Origin: an uncultured Christensenellaceae bacterium
Lineage (GTDB): Bacteria > Bacillota > Clostridia > Christensenellales > Borkfalkiaceae
Assembly (NCBI GenBank): GCA_910587365.1
Contig: CAJUKJ010000004.1
Location: forward strand, 1 to 42,790
Direction: 5' to 3'
DNA length: 42,790 nt
This document shows positions 23,718 to 32,234 of this stretch, in pieces. Numbering within the stretch: the first letter of the stretch is position 1; every line of letters starts with the position of its first letter. Position numbers and translations under genes: made by a program. The notes under the pieces are model-generated. The model had not been told where the DNA came from, did not search any database, and saw nothing but the letters and a program-made list of their open reading frames with translations.

Positions 23718-25724
23718 CTAATTTAAAGCGACATCCTTTAAGCTTTCGTACTTTTCATAGGCAATGCGCATTAAAAGCTTTGAATCGAACTGTCCCGAAA
23801 ACGCCTCGTCCGAAATGGCTTTCGCCGTAAAAATAATTTCGACGGGAAATTTTAAATTGCTTATTTCCGACAATACTTTACCGCTTTGGCGCGTTCCCAT
23901 AAAGTCGCCCCCGCCGCGCATTTTCAAATCGGCTTCGGCAATTTCAAAGCCGTCGGTGCTGTTTTTTATTACTGTAAGCCTTTCACGCGCCTCTTCCGTA
24001 TCGGCACCGCTTAAAAGAAAGCAATAGCTCTTTTTATCTCCCCTGCCCACGCGGCCGCGAAGCTGGTGAAGCTGGGAAAGCCCGAACCTTTCCGCATTAT
24101 ATATTATCATAGTAGTTGCGTCCGGAACGTCGACGCCCACCTCGATTACTGTTGTAGAAACAAGACAATCGTATTCCTTAGCTTTGAACGCGGACATAAT
24201 TTCATTCTTTTGCCTGTCCTTCATTTTGCCGTGCATAAGCGCGATGCGCACGGACGGCATTTTGCTTTGCAGCTCCCCGTAAAGCTCGGTTGCCGACATT
24301 ACCGTCCCTTCGTCGTCGCCCTCTATCTTGGGACAGACAAAGTAGGTCTGGTTGCCGAGCTTAGCCTGTTCGGCAACGTATTTATACATATCCGAATACT
24401 TGCGTTCGGGAATTACCGAGGTTGAAATTTCCTGCCGCGACGCAGGCTTGTCCTTTATCGTAGTAATATCGAGGTCGCCGTAGAATATGAGTGAAAGCGT
24501 CCTCGGTATGGGCGTTGCCGACATAATCAGAACGTCGCACCCGTCACCTTTATCCGAGAGCGAAGCGCGCTGCGCAACGCCGAAGCGGTGCTGTTCATCA
24601 CAGACGACGAAGGCAAGATTTTTGAAAACCACGTCGTTTTGAATTACCGCGTGTGTACCGCAGACTATGTTTATTTCCCCCGACGAAAGTCCTTTTTTTA
24701 TTTCGCGCTTTTCGGCTGCGGGCGTTGAACCCGTAAGCGCGCTTACGGAAAATTCGGGAAAATATTTTTTGATAAGAATTGCGTTCTGGCGGGCAAGCAC
24801 TTCGGTAGGCGCGACCATCGCCGCCTGATAGCCCGACTTTACCGCCATAAAAATCCCCGCGAGTGCGACCGCGGTTTTTCCGCTCCCGACGTCGCCCTGT
24901 AAAAGTCTGTTCATCTTACGGGGGGAATGAACGTTTGCGAAAATTTCGTCTGTTGCGTTTTTCTGCCCCGCGGTAAATTCAAATGGAAAGCGGGCAATAA
25001 ACCCGTCAAGCTGTGCGCGGGTTACCGAATAAGGGTTAAGCCTTGCATCGTCCCGCCCTCCCTTTATAACCTTGAACGCGGATATAAGAAGGAAATATTC
25101 TTCCAGTGCGATGCGCGCGGACCCCTCGTCTATATCCCTTTTGCTTGCGGGCGAATGAACCTTTAAGTACGCCTCTTTAAGCGGCGTCAGCGAATATTTC
25201 TTTTGGAGAAAGGCAGGTATACAGCTTTCCGGCACAACATTTGAAAGTGCCTGCCTTATTGCCGTGCGGACTACGCCCTGCGTAAGCGAACCCGAAAGCG
25301 GGTATACGGGAATTATACCCTTTAAATGCGAATTTGCGCCCGAACGCTCGAACGAGGGATTGACCATAGAACAGCCCATACCGTACTTGTTCTGCACCCT
25401 GCCGTAGAAAAGATATTGTCCCCTTTCAAGCTTGCCTGCAACGTAAAGCTGGTTAAACCAGATTGCGGTAAAAATATGCCCGCCCTGCTGGCACATAGCC
25501 TTGACGTAAGGTCTTTTGGCGTAGCGGTTTACCTCTACGTTCAAAACCTCGCACGCCGTCAATATTACATCGTTATGATACGCATCCCTTAAAAGCGAAA
25601 CGTGCGACATATCGAGGTAATCCCGCGGAAAATGACGGCAAAGCTCTTCAACCGTATGAATATTAAGTTTATTGAAGTCCTTTTCACGCTTTTCGGAAAT
25701 GAACTTTAAGGAAGCAAGCTGCAT
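23718..25724 (-). CDS. recG: ATP-dependent DNA helicase RecG
   Basis: 668 aa. Remodels stalled forks and branched DNA. N-terminal wedge domain, Walker A LLQGDVGSGKTAVAL (about 265-279), DEQH box, ATPIPRTL, and C-terminal QLRGRVGRG and TRQSG motifs. The start is usual for the family but has no clear ribosome site; a 7-bp hairpin (25736-25754) sits where one would be. Last of the rpmB-asp23-fakA-recG neighbourhood but separated from fakA by 403 nt. Confidence 0.95.
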   Translation of the reverse strand: MQLASLKFISEKREKDFNKLNIHTVEELCRHFPRDYLDMSHVSLLRDAYHNDVILTACEVLNVEVNRYAKRPYVKAMCQQGGHIFTAIWFNQLYVAGKLERGQYLFYGRVQNKYGMGCSMVNPSFERSGANSHLKGIIPVYPLSGSLTQGVVRTAIRQALSNVVPESCIPAFLQKKYSLTPLKEAYLKVHSPASKRDIDEGSARIALEEYFLLISAFKVIKGGRDDARLNPYSVTRAQLDGFIARFPFEFTAGQKNATDEIFANVHSPRKMNRLLQGDVGSGKTAVALAGIFMAVKSGYQAAMVAPTEVLARQNAILIKKYFPEFSVSALTGSTPAAEKREIKKGLSSGEINIVCGTHAVIQNDVVFKNLAFVVCDEQHRFGVAQRASLSDKGDGCDVLIMSATPIPRTLSLIFYGDLDITTIKDKPASRQEISTSVIPERKYSDMYKYVAEQAKLGNQTYFVCPKIEGDDEGTVMSATELYGELQSKMPSVRIALMHGKMKDRQKNEIMSAFKAKEYDCLVSTTVIEVGVDVPDATTMIIYNAERFGLSQLHQLRGRVGRGDKKSYCFLLSGADTEEARERLTVIKNSTDGFEIAEADLKMRGGGDFMGTRQSGKVLSEISNLKFPVEIIFTAKAISDEAFSGQFDSKLLMRIAYEKYESLKDVALN

Positions 25725-26127
25725 AAAAATTTATAGGGAAGACTCCGTCTTCCCTTGTATTAATTAATTTACGTTGCGCACAAAAATCACACTTTTTACA
25801 AGCGGACTCAATTTGTCGAAACCTCGACCTCAGTAGATTGAATTGCCGCACGCGAGCATAGCGACGCTTTGCACACCTTATTGTAAAAAGTTTCAGATTA
25901 TTATTGTGCAAATTACATAATAAGTTTGCCCTTATGATTGCGGCAAGAAAGGGCGAGGACAAATTTCTCAAAACAGCACAGTGCGCTGTTTTGTTGTCCG
26001 AGGTAAGCTTGCGCATAATGCAAGGCGCAAGCGATGACCGAACGCACTGTTTTCATTGCAGTGCGTGAGAAACGCCTTTCAAATCACGAAATTTTTATTT
26101 CGCAGAATAGAAATAAAAATTTGTGAA
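25725..26127. other. Densely folded 403-nt spacer between fakA and recG
   Basis: No ORF. In order: stem GGGAAGA/TCTTCCC (25736-25754); a long hairpin with outer ACTTTTTACAA (25791-25801) and TTGTAAAAAGT (25881-25891), inner GCGG..CAATT/AATTG..CCGC and GTCGA/TCGAC; GCCCTT/AAGGGC (25928-25954); GGACAA..AAAACAGC/GCTGTTTT..TTGTCC (25957-25999); GCTTGCGC/GCGCAAGC (26007-26032); ACGCACTG/CAGTGCGT (26042-26066); and a 13-bp A/T stem (26089-26122). It is far more paired than ordinary spacers and may be a structured RNA or stacked palindromic repeats. Confidence 0.65.
26080..26127 (-). repeat. A/T hairpin repeat E, copy 1 (fakA 3' end)
   Basis: Minus strand: TTCACAAATTTTTATTTC, loop, GAAATAAAAATTTCGTGA, 3 nt after the fakA stop. 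About 48 nt closely match the plus strand at 39027-39072. It may also terminate fakA, though it lacks a T-run. Confidence 0.6.
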
Positions 26128-27783
26128 CTATTCGAGTGAAACCATATAGTAGTAAACGGGCTGCCCGCCGTAATGCACGTCAACGTCACACTCGGGGAAT
26201 TCCTCCGAAACCCTTTCGGAAAGTGCCGTTGCGGCTTCCTCGGTTACGCCTTCGCCGTAGTAAAGCGTAATCATTTCGTGGTCGTCCTTTTTGAGAGCCT
26301 TAATAAGCGAAATAGTTGCGTCGTCGACGTTGTTCGCCTTTGCAAGTATGCGCTTGTTGTCAAGTCCTATGATGTCGCCCTCTTTAAGCTTGAAGCCGTT
26401 CATCGTGGTATTTCTGACGGCGTGCGTGACCGAACCCGACGCAACGTTATCTATTGCGTGCGTCATATTTGTCTTGTTTTCGGGAACGGACTCCTCGGTA
26501 TTGAACGCAAGCGCGGCGGCAAAGCCCTGCGGTACGTTTTTGGTAGGTATAACGTGGATAATGCGGTTGTTTACAAGTGCCTTTGCCTGCTCAGCCGCAA
26601 GAATTACGTTTGAATTATTGGGGAACACGAATACGTTTGAAGCATTGATTTTCTGCACCGCGTCCGCTATATCCTGTGCGGAAGGGTTCATCGTCTGTCC
26701 GCCCTCTATAACCCTGTCGCACATTAAATCCTTGAAAATTTCTTCAAGACCGCTGCCCGCACAAATTGCAAGCATACCCATCTCCTTCCTTTCGGCTTCG
26801 AGCTTGGCTTTTAAAGCGCGGTTCTCTTCAAGCATATTTTCTATCTTTAATCTGTCAAGCTCGCCCAGCTCCAACGCGTAGGTCAAAGCTATGCCGGGCG
26901 TGTTTGTGTGGACGTGAACCTTGACAAGTTCGAGGTCGCCGATACAGATAACCGAGTCGCCTATGCCCATAAGCTTTTCTTTAAGCTTATCAATGTCGGC
27001 AAGGGTAGTCATCTGTTTTAAGTGGATTATGAAAAATTCGGTGCAATACGCAAATTCGATATCGCCCAAATCGAGGTTGACTATATCCGAGTTATCCCCG
27101 AACAAATCATCATCGCTCTTTTTACCGTCCTGCGCTTCGGTGGGAATTGTGTCGGTACCTATATCCTCGCCCGTAATTGCGGCAAGGAAACCGCGCATTA
27201 TGGTCATAAGCCCCACGCCGCCGGAGTCCACTACGCCAGCCTTTTTAAGAACGGGCAAAAGCTCGGGAGTCTTTGCGAGAGCCTCGTCGCCCACTTCGAT
27301 AAGAGCGTTAAGGAAATCGACGAAATCCTTATTTTTTGAAGCAAGCTTACCCGCCGACTCGCTCATAAGTCTTATTACGGTAAGAATGGTTCCTTCCTTG
27401 GGGATGGATACCGCGCTGTAAGCAATCTTCGTACCCGCCTCCAACGCCTTTGCAAAGGTCTTGGTGTCGAAGCTGTCCTTAGTATCCTTTAAAACAGAAC
27501 AAATCCCCCTGAAAATCTGGGAAGAAATTACGCCGGAGTTGCCGCGCGCGCCTTTTAGCGCGCCCTTGGAAACCGCGTCGCAAATTTCCTGAAAGCGGTT
27601 TGAAGAACACGCGTTCATTTCCTTGACGGCGGACTGCATTGTAAGCGACATATTTGTACCCGTATCGCCATCGGGTACAGGGAATACGTTGAGCGAGTCT
27701 ACCTTCGCCCTGTTTATATCAAGCATTCTTGCACCGCTTGCAACCATTTTGCGGAACTCGGTGCTGTTGATGGTTTTTTGCAT
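26128..27783 (-). CDS. fakA: Fatty acid kinase, catalytic subunit (DAK2 domain, YloV-like)
   Basis: 551 aa, as in B. subtilis YloV. Phosphorylates fatty acids presented by FakB carrier proteins for phospholipid synthesis. N-terminal DhaL-like nucleotide domain with FPVPDGDTGTNMSLT and GARGNSGVISSQ, then the middle and C-terminal regions typical of FakA (VHVHTNTPG; CAGSGLEEIF; PNNSNVILAAEQA). Follows asp23 in the standard order. No fakB is in the window. Ribosome site AAGGAG. Confidence 0.9.
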   Translation of the reverse strand: MQKTINSTEFRKMVASGARMLDINRAKVDSLNVFPVPDGDTGTNMSLTMQSAVKEMNACSSNRFQEICDAVSKGALKGARGNSGVISSQIFRGICSVLKDTKDSFDTKTFAKALEAGTKIAYSAVSIPKEGTILTVIRLMSESAGKLASKNKDFVDFLNALIEVGDEALAKTPELLPVLKKAGVVDSGGVGLMTIMRGFLAAITGEDIGTDTIPTEAQDGKKSDDDLFGDNSDIVNLDLGDIEFAYCTEFFIIHLKQMTTLADIDKLKEKLMGIGDSVICIGDLELVKVHVHTNTPGIALTYALELGELDRLKIENMLEENRALKAKLEAERKEMGMLAICAGSGLEEIFKDLMCDRVIEGGQTMNPSAQDIADAVQKINASNVFVFPNNSNVILAAEQAKALVNNRIIHVIPTKNVPQGFAAALAFNTEESVPENKTNMTHAIDNVASGSVTHAVRNTTMNGFKLKEGDIIGLDNKRILAKANNVDDATISLIKALKKDDHEMITLYYGEGVTEEAATALSERVSEEFPECDVDVHYGGQPVYYYMVSLE

Positions 27784-27832
27784 ATTGCTCCTTGTAGATT
27801 AAACGAAATATTTAAAGAAAAGGGCTGTATCT

Positions 27833-27870
27833 AAAAAAAAGGAATATAGCCGCACTTGAAAAGTACGGCT
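27833..27870 (-). terminator. Partial terminator between asp23 and fakA
   Basis: Stem AGCCGCACTT (27848-27857) with AAGTACGGCT (27861-27870), one mismatch, right at the asp23 stop; eight T follow about 7 nt later on the minus strand. Confidence 0.6.
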
Positions 27871-28220
27871 TATAATTTAACCCCGATAATATTGACGTTC
27901 ACGGTATCAACAATCATACCCGTGAATTTTTCAACCCTGTATTTAACGCTTTCTTTAAGGGACTCGGCAACGGCGTTTATGGATACGCCGTATTTAATAA
28001 CAACGTAAACGTCGATAAAAATTCTGTCCCCGGAGGTAACGACCTTTATTCCTCGGCCGCCCGATTGTTTTTTTAAAAGTTCGGACAACGCAGCGGTAAA
28101 ACGGCGCGAAACCGTTTCCACAATTCCGTAGCATTCGAGGGCAGCATTTTTAGCCACCTTTGCGATGGCTGCATCGGATATTGAAATTTTTCCGTATACG
28201 TTGCTTGTGTTAACTGCCAT
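27870..28220 (-). CDS. Asp23/Gls24 family protein (YloU-like)
   Basis: 116 aa. Small cytoplasmic, membrane-associated envelope protein; typical motifs GKISISDAAIAKVAKNAALECYGIV and IFIDVYVVIKYGVSINAVAESLKESVKYRVEKFTGMIVDTVNVNI. It stands in the conserved rpmB-yloU-yloV position, with rpmB divergent. Confidence 0.9.
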   Translation of the reverse strand: MAVNTSNVYGKISISDAAIAKVAKNAALECYGIVETVSRRFTAALSELLKKQSGGRGIKVVTSGDRIFIDVYVVIKYGVSINAVAESLKESVKYRVEKFTGMIVDTVNVNIIGVKL

Positions 28221-28354
28221 AATTTTACCTGTCTTCGTTTCTGTCCGAACATTATTGTATACTATTAATTATATATTTGCAAGAATATTTTTTGACTTTC
28301 CTTTAAATTATTTTGGAAAAAACAAAAAAAATTAAACTTTACAGCCGTTTTTAA

Positions 28355-28383
28355 TTGATTTTTTGCAAATTGCGTGTTATATT
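28355..28383 (+). promoter_or_regulatory. Promoter of rpmB
   Basis: TTGATT (28355-28360), 17-nt spacer, TATATT (28378-28383). Predicted start near 28390. Confidence 0.7.
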
Positions 28384-28388
28384 TATTA

Positions 28389-28408
28389 AGTCGTTTAGGT
28401 AAACGGCT
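28389..28408 (+). promoter_or_regulatory. Hairpin at the 5' end of the rpmB mRNA
   Basis: AGTCGTTT-AGGT-AAACGGCT (8 bp, one G-U) begins at the predicted transcription start and is followed by a T-rich run. It could stabilise the mRNA or act as a short attenuator. Confidence 0.5.
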
Positions 28409-28447
28409 TTATTTTTCACTCATAAAAACCCACGGAGGTGTAATTAT

Positions 28448-28630
28448 ATGTCAAGAGTATGCAGCGTTTGCGGAAAAGGTCAGACGACGGGCAACAACGT
28501 AAGCCATTCAAAGAGAAGAACGAGAAGAACGTTTAAAGCAAACGTTCAGAAGGTTTCATACGTAGCGGAAGGAAAAACCGTTACGGGCTACGTTTGCACG
28601 AGATGCCTTAAAACCGTTGAAAGAGCGTAA
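28448..28630 (+). CDS. rpmB: Ribosomal protein L28, zinc-binding form
   Basis: 60 aa, with GGAGGTG before ATG. Large-subunit protein. Carries both CXXC pairs (VCSVCGKG and VCTRCLK), the zinc-containing paralogue type. Divergent from asp23. Confidence 0.97.
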   Translation: MSRVCSVCGKGQTTGNNVSHSKRRTRRTFKANVQKVSYVAEGKTVTGYVCTRCLKTVERA

Positions 28631-28646
28631 GTTAATTTGTATTTTA

Positions 28647-28677
28647 AACGCCGTACTGCCAACCGCAGTACGGCGTT
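28647..28677 (+). terminator. Terminator of rpmB
   Basis: 13-bp stem AACGCCGTACTGC (28647-28659) with GCAGTACGGCGTT (28665-28677), loop CAACC, T-rich tail. Confidence 0.9.
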
Positions 28678-28712
28678 GTTATTATAAATCGGTTAACGGA
28701 TATTTCCCAAAT

Positions 28713-28748
28713 CGGCGCAACCCAAAAGTTTGGTTTTTGGTTGCGCCG
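28713..28748 (-). terminator. Terminator of the dipeptidase operon
   Basis: CGGCGCAACC (28713-28722) pairs with GGTTGCGCCG (28739-28748), with AAAA/TTTT inside. It lies 8 nt after the minus-strand stop; the T tail is weak. Confidence 0.7.
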
Positions 28749-28756
28749 TCGTTTGT

Positions 28757-29692
28757 TTACCCGACTACTTCTTTAAAGACGCGCGCAAAATTTTTGTAGC
28801 ATAACTTTTCAAGGGTTTCCCCCTTTATTCCCCGCCCTTCGAGGTAATGAAGAAGTCGGGGCATTTTAGTGCAGTCCTCCAAATCGGGCGGGGCGGGTAT
28901 TCCGTCGAAGTCCGAGCCGAACGCCGCGACGTCCTCGCCGCCGATATTTATTATATGCTTAAAATGCGCGAAAATACTTTCAAAGGTACTGCCTACGCCC
29001 AAAAAATCCTTACAGAAGTTTACGCCGACAACCCCGCCGCAGTCGGCGATTTTTTTTATTTGTACGTCGGTAAGATTGCGGGCAACCCCGTTTACGCAAG
29101 CGGCGTTAGAGTGACTTGCCACAATAGGTGTTTTACGCCCGCTTAGAATTTCGTCGGTACCGCCGTCCGACAGGTGCGAAATATCAACGATGATTTTAAG
29201 CCCGTCCAAAGCTTCTACAGCCTGCCTGCCAAGCCCCTTCAAACCGCGGCTCTCCCGCTTTGAAAAGTTGGGGATACCTCCCTCAAAAATCAGGTTAGGA
29301 TACGCGAAAGTATTTTCAAAATTCCAGACGAGCGAAGCCATTCTCACTCCCGCTGCATAAAGAGACTTTAACTGAGCAAGGTCGGTCATAAAGCCGAGAT
29401 TTTCAACCGTTAAAATACTCCCCGCTTCTCCGCCTTTTAAACAGCTTTCAAAACCGCCGAAATCAAGCACGGGTTTTATTCCGTGCTTTTTTATACATTC
29501 GCCGTAATACGAAAGATATTTTTCAAAGCGAAACGCGGCGTCGCCGCCCTGCGTAAAAATCGCAAAACATTGAACCGCGCATCCGCTTTTTTTAAGTTTT
29601 TCAAGATTAATCTGTAAATTGCAATCCGCAAGCGAAAGACCTTTATCAAAGCATTCCGTCAGCGTGTCGCAATGCAAATCAACGTATCGCAT
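28757..29692 (-). CDS. Membrane dipeptidase (peptidase M19)
   Basis: 311 aa. Zinc amidohydrolase-fold dipeptidase. First metal motif LHCDTLT (His-x-Asp, residues 5-10), bridging Glu in ILTVENLG, His in DISHLSDGG and in IVASHSNAAC, and a late Asp in AFGSDFDGIP. No signal peptide, so cytoplasmic. It lies where the Bacillus cluster runs from thiN to rpmB and is not a usual member. The ribosome site is weak (AAGG). Confidence 0.9.
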   Translation of the reverse strand: MRYVDLHCDTLTECFDKGLSLADCNLQINLEKLKKSGCAVQCFAIFTQGGDAAFRFEKYLSYYGECIKKHGIKPVLDFGGFESCLKGGEAGSILTVENLGFMTDLAQLKSLYAAGVRMASLVWNFENTFAYPNLIFEGGIPNFSKRESRGLKGLGRQAVEALDGLKIIVDISHLSDGGTDEILSGRKTPIVASHSNAACVNGVARNLTDVQIKKIADCGGVVGVNFCKDFLGVGSTFESIFAHFKHIINIGGEDVAAFGSDFDGIPAPPDLEDCTKMPRLLHYLEGRGIKGETLEKLCYKNFARVFKEVVG

Positions 29693-29773
29693 ATTTTATT
29701 AAGGCACCTTACTTTCTGCAAATTTTCCTGAGTATAAAACGAATGGGTTTCGGCGGTTTTACGCAGATAACGG

Positions 29774-30376
29774 TCATACTTCTACCTCGTTAATTACTAT
29801 AAGGGCGATACCCTTTACTTTAAGGTATGCCGAACGGCTTTGGCAGATATTTGAAATGCCCCTGCACTCGCCGTAAGAGATAACCTTAGGATAAGAATAT
29901 TTAAGCCCTTTACTGTCTATTATATGCAAGGCTCCGCCGAAAGGTAACACGGAAAACGTCCTGCCGCAGTATTGCCCGAGGCATATAGTGCCGCTATCGG
30001 GAAAAATAACCGAATTATTATTGTACATTTTACACCTTGCGCCTGCGCCGAACGCGCGGTACAAAAGCTGCAAATTGCCGAGAAAATGGTCTTCCCTTCC
30101 CCCTCCGCCGCCGTACATTTCTATCTCGTCCGCGCCCCTTTCCAAAAGTTTGGAAAGAGCTATTTCCCCGTCTGTAAAGTTCTTTTCGGCGGGATAAACC
30201 TCTTCGGGCGCGGGGTCGGGAATTTCGCCAAGGCTGTCGAAGTCGCCCACGTTTTTATCTATGCGCACCCTGCCCTTAGCCCAGCGGTACGCCCCGTCAC
30301 AGCAATATACCTCCGCACCGCCAGCGTCTATTTTGCCCGAATAGGGTTCGCCGTTAAGTAAAATTATACCTTTCAT
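29774..30376 (-). CDS. thiN: Thiamine pyrophosphokinase
   Basis: 200 aa. Makes thiamine diphosphate from thiamine and ATP. Motifs: CCDGAYRWA, VGDFDSLG, KNFTDGEIALSKLLERG and the glycine-rich GGGGGREDHFLGNLQLL. Overlaps rpe by 4 nt (ATGA), indicating translational coupling. Confidence 0.9.
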   Translation of the reverse strand: MKGIILLNGEPYSGKIDAGGAEVYCCDGAYRWAKGRVRIDKNVGDFDSLGEIPDPAPEEVYPAEKNFTDGEIALSKLLERGADEIEMYGGGGGREDHFLGNLQLLYRAFGAGARCKMYNNNSVIFPDSGTICLGQYCGRTFSVLPFGGALHIIDSKGLKYSYPKVISYGECRGISNICQSRSAYLKVKGIALIVINEVEV

Positions 30377-31038
30377 TTTTTCAACTTGGAAATTACGTCA
30401 GTCCAATCTTGTGAGTTGAAAACCGTGGAACCTGCAACCAAAACGTTCGCGCCCGCGTCGCGGATATCCTTCGCGTTCTGAACAGTTACCCCTCCGTCGA
30501 TTTCTATATCCAAATCGGGACATCCGATAGACGTGGCATACTGCCGCGCCTTTTTAATTTTTTCCATAACCTCGGGAATAAACTTCTGTCCGCCGTAGCC
30601 GGGGTATACGGACATTAACAGCACCATATCGCAAAGCGGAAATACGGGAAAAATATTTTCAACGGGAACGTCGGGGTTTACCACCGCGCCGCACTTTACG
30701 CCGTAAGACTTTATGAGGCGCAAGGTTTCTTCAAGATAAGTGTCAGAAATTTTTTTGCACGCCTTGTAGTGTACGGTTATAATATCAGCACCCGCCTCCG
30801 CAAAAAATTTTATCTGGGTTTTGGGATGCTCTATCATAAGATGCGCGTCCAGCGGAAGTTTGGTTAAAGGACGGATGTTTTTAATCATCTGACCGCCGAA
30901 GGTTATAGGCTCGACAAAGCTTCCGTCCATAACGTCGCAGTGAATTAAGTCTGCGCCGCACGCCTCTAATTTTTTTATCGTTTCGCCCATAACGGAAAAG
31001 TCCGCAGACAAAATCGAAGGTGCTATTTTTGTAATCAT
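30373..31038 (-). CDS. rpe: Ribulose-phosphate 3-epimerase
   Basis: 221 aa from ATG 31038 (MITKIAPSILSADF), with AAGGATG 6 nt upstream; longer frames start inside or near repeat B and are not needed. Pentose phosphate pathway enzyme. Metal/catalytic motifs: APSILSADF, LIHCDVMDGSFV, DAHLMIEHP, MSVYPGYGGQKFI, and DIEIDGGV with the catalytic Asp. Confidence 0.95.
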   Translation of the reverse strand: MITKIAPSILSADFSVMGETIKKLEACGADLIHCDVMDGSFVEPITFGGQMIKNIRPLTKLPLDAHLMIEHPKTQIKFFAEAGADIITVHYKACKKISDTYLEETLRLIKSYGVKCGAVVNPDVPVENIFPVFPLCDMVLLMSVYPGYGGQKFIPEVMEKIKKARQYATSIGCPDLDIEIDGGVTVQNAKDIRDAGANVLVAGSTVFNSQDWTDVISKLKK

Positions 31039-31066
31039 ATTTTTCATCCTTATTTTTTGTTTACCG

Positions 31067-31185
31067 AACCGCAAAGAAGCGAACAAGACAAGGCGAACGA
31101 GCATTTACGAGGGGAGTTTACTTAACGGTAAACGACCCGAAATAATGCGCAGTTCAACGCAGTATTGTGACGCTTATATGCGGTT
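31067..31185. repeat. Structured intergenic repeat, copy B (rlmN 3' end)
   Basis: 119 nt. Outer stem AACCGCA (31067-31073) with TGCGGTT (31179-31185), a 3x3 loop, AAGCG/CGCTT, then ACAA/TTGT, GAAC/GTTC, CATT/AATG, GGG/CCC, and GTTTAC/GTAAAC at the apex. Arms differ from copy A but pair equally well. The right arm overlaps the rlmN stop codon. Confidence 0.85.
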
Positions 31186-32221
31186 AGTTATTTTTTAAGT
31201 GATTGGCCCTTAGCTGTCCGCATGCCCCGCCGATATCGTTACCCATACTTCTTCGCAGCGTTGCGGAAAGTCCGCCCTTTTCCAACAGTCCCAAAAAACG
31301 GTAGGCTTGCTTTTCGGTTACCGTGTTTAAGTCCCTTTCCTTGACCTCGTTAAGGCGTATTAAATTGACGTGGCAGGGCTTGCCTTTAAGAAGTTTGACC
31401 AAGCCTTCGGCGTGTTCCGCGTCGCAGTTTTCGTCTGCTATAAGCGAGTATTCAAAAATGTATCTTCTGCCCGTCTTTTCAAAATAATATCCGCACGCCT
31501 TTAAAATTTCCGCAATAGAGTATTTCTTTGCTATTGGCATAGTCCGTGCGCGCCCTTCGTCGGTAGTCTGGTGCAGGGAAATGGTTAAATTCACGGGCAA
31601 ACCCTCGTCGGCAAGGCCGTAAATTTTAGGCACAAGCCCGCAGGTGGAAAGCGAAACGTTTCTCGGAGAAATATTTATTCCGCCCTCCGCCGAAACGTTT
31701 TTTAAAAAAGCTACGACGTTTGCATAATTGTCGAGCGGCTCTCCGCTGCCCATTAAAACGATATTGGTTACCGCCCTTTTCCCTGCCGCTTTTGCGTGAA
31801 GCGCGTTGACCGTAAGAACCTGACAAAGAATTTCGCCCGAGTTTAAATTTCTTACCAGCCCGCCGAGGGTGCTTGCACAAAACTTACAGCCCATACGGCA
31901 ACCTACTTGCGTTGACACGCACTGGGTGTTTCCGTAGTTATACTTCATCAGCACCCCCTCGATAACGTTTCCGTCGGAAAGCTCAAACAGGTATTTTTCC
32001 GTTCCGTCGGCTGAGGTAAGCGTCTTAATTATTTTGACAGGCTCGTCCTCGTATTCTTGCAATAGCTTTGAACGAAGCTCTGACGGAATATTTATACCCG
32101 AAATTTTCTTGCCCCTCGTCAAGCCGTCGTAAAGCTGTTTTGCACGGAACTTCTTTTCGCCCAAGGAGAATATTAAATTTTCAAGCTCTTCAAAGCTTAA
32201 ATCCTGCAAAATTTTTTTCAT
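31184..32221 (-). CDS. rlmN: 23S rRNA (A2503-C2)/tRNA (A37-C2) methyltransferase
   Basis: 345 aa. Radical SAM enzyme. [4Fe-4S] motif CRMGCKFC (CX3CX2C), SAM-binding GSGEPLDN, and the C-terminal methyl-accepting Cys in GNDIGGACGQL. Starts 14 nt after rsmB, with GGAG before ATG. Confidence 0.96.
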   Translation of the reverse strand: MKKILQDLSFEELENLIFSLGEKKFRAKQLYDGLTRGKKISGINIPSELRSKLLQEYEDEPVKIIKTLTSADGTEKYLFELSDGNVIEGVLMKYNYGNTQCVSTQVGCRMGCKFCASTLGGLVRNLNSGEILCQVLTVNALHAKAAGKRAVTNIVLMGSGEPLDNYANVVAFLKNVSAEGGINISPRNVSLSTCGLVPKIYGLADEGLPVNLTISLHQTTDEGRARTMPIAKKYSIAEILKACGYYFEKTGRRYIFEYSLIADENCDAEHAEGLVKLLKGKPCHVNLIRLNEVKERDLNTVTEKQAYRFLGLLEKGGLSATLRRSMGNDIGGACGQLRANHLKNN

Positions 32222-32234
32222 AAAGCTCCGTCCG

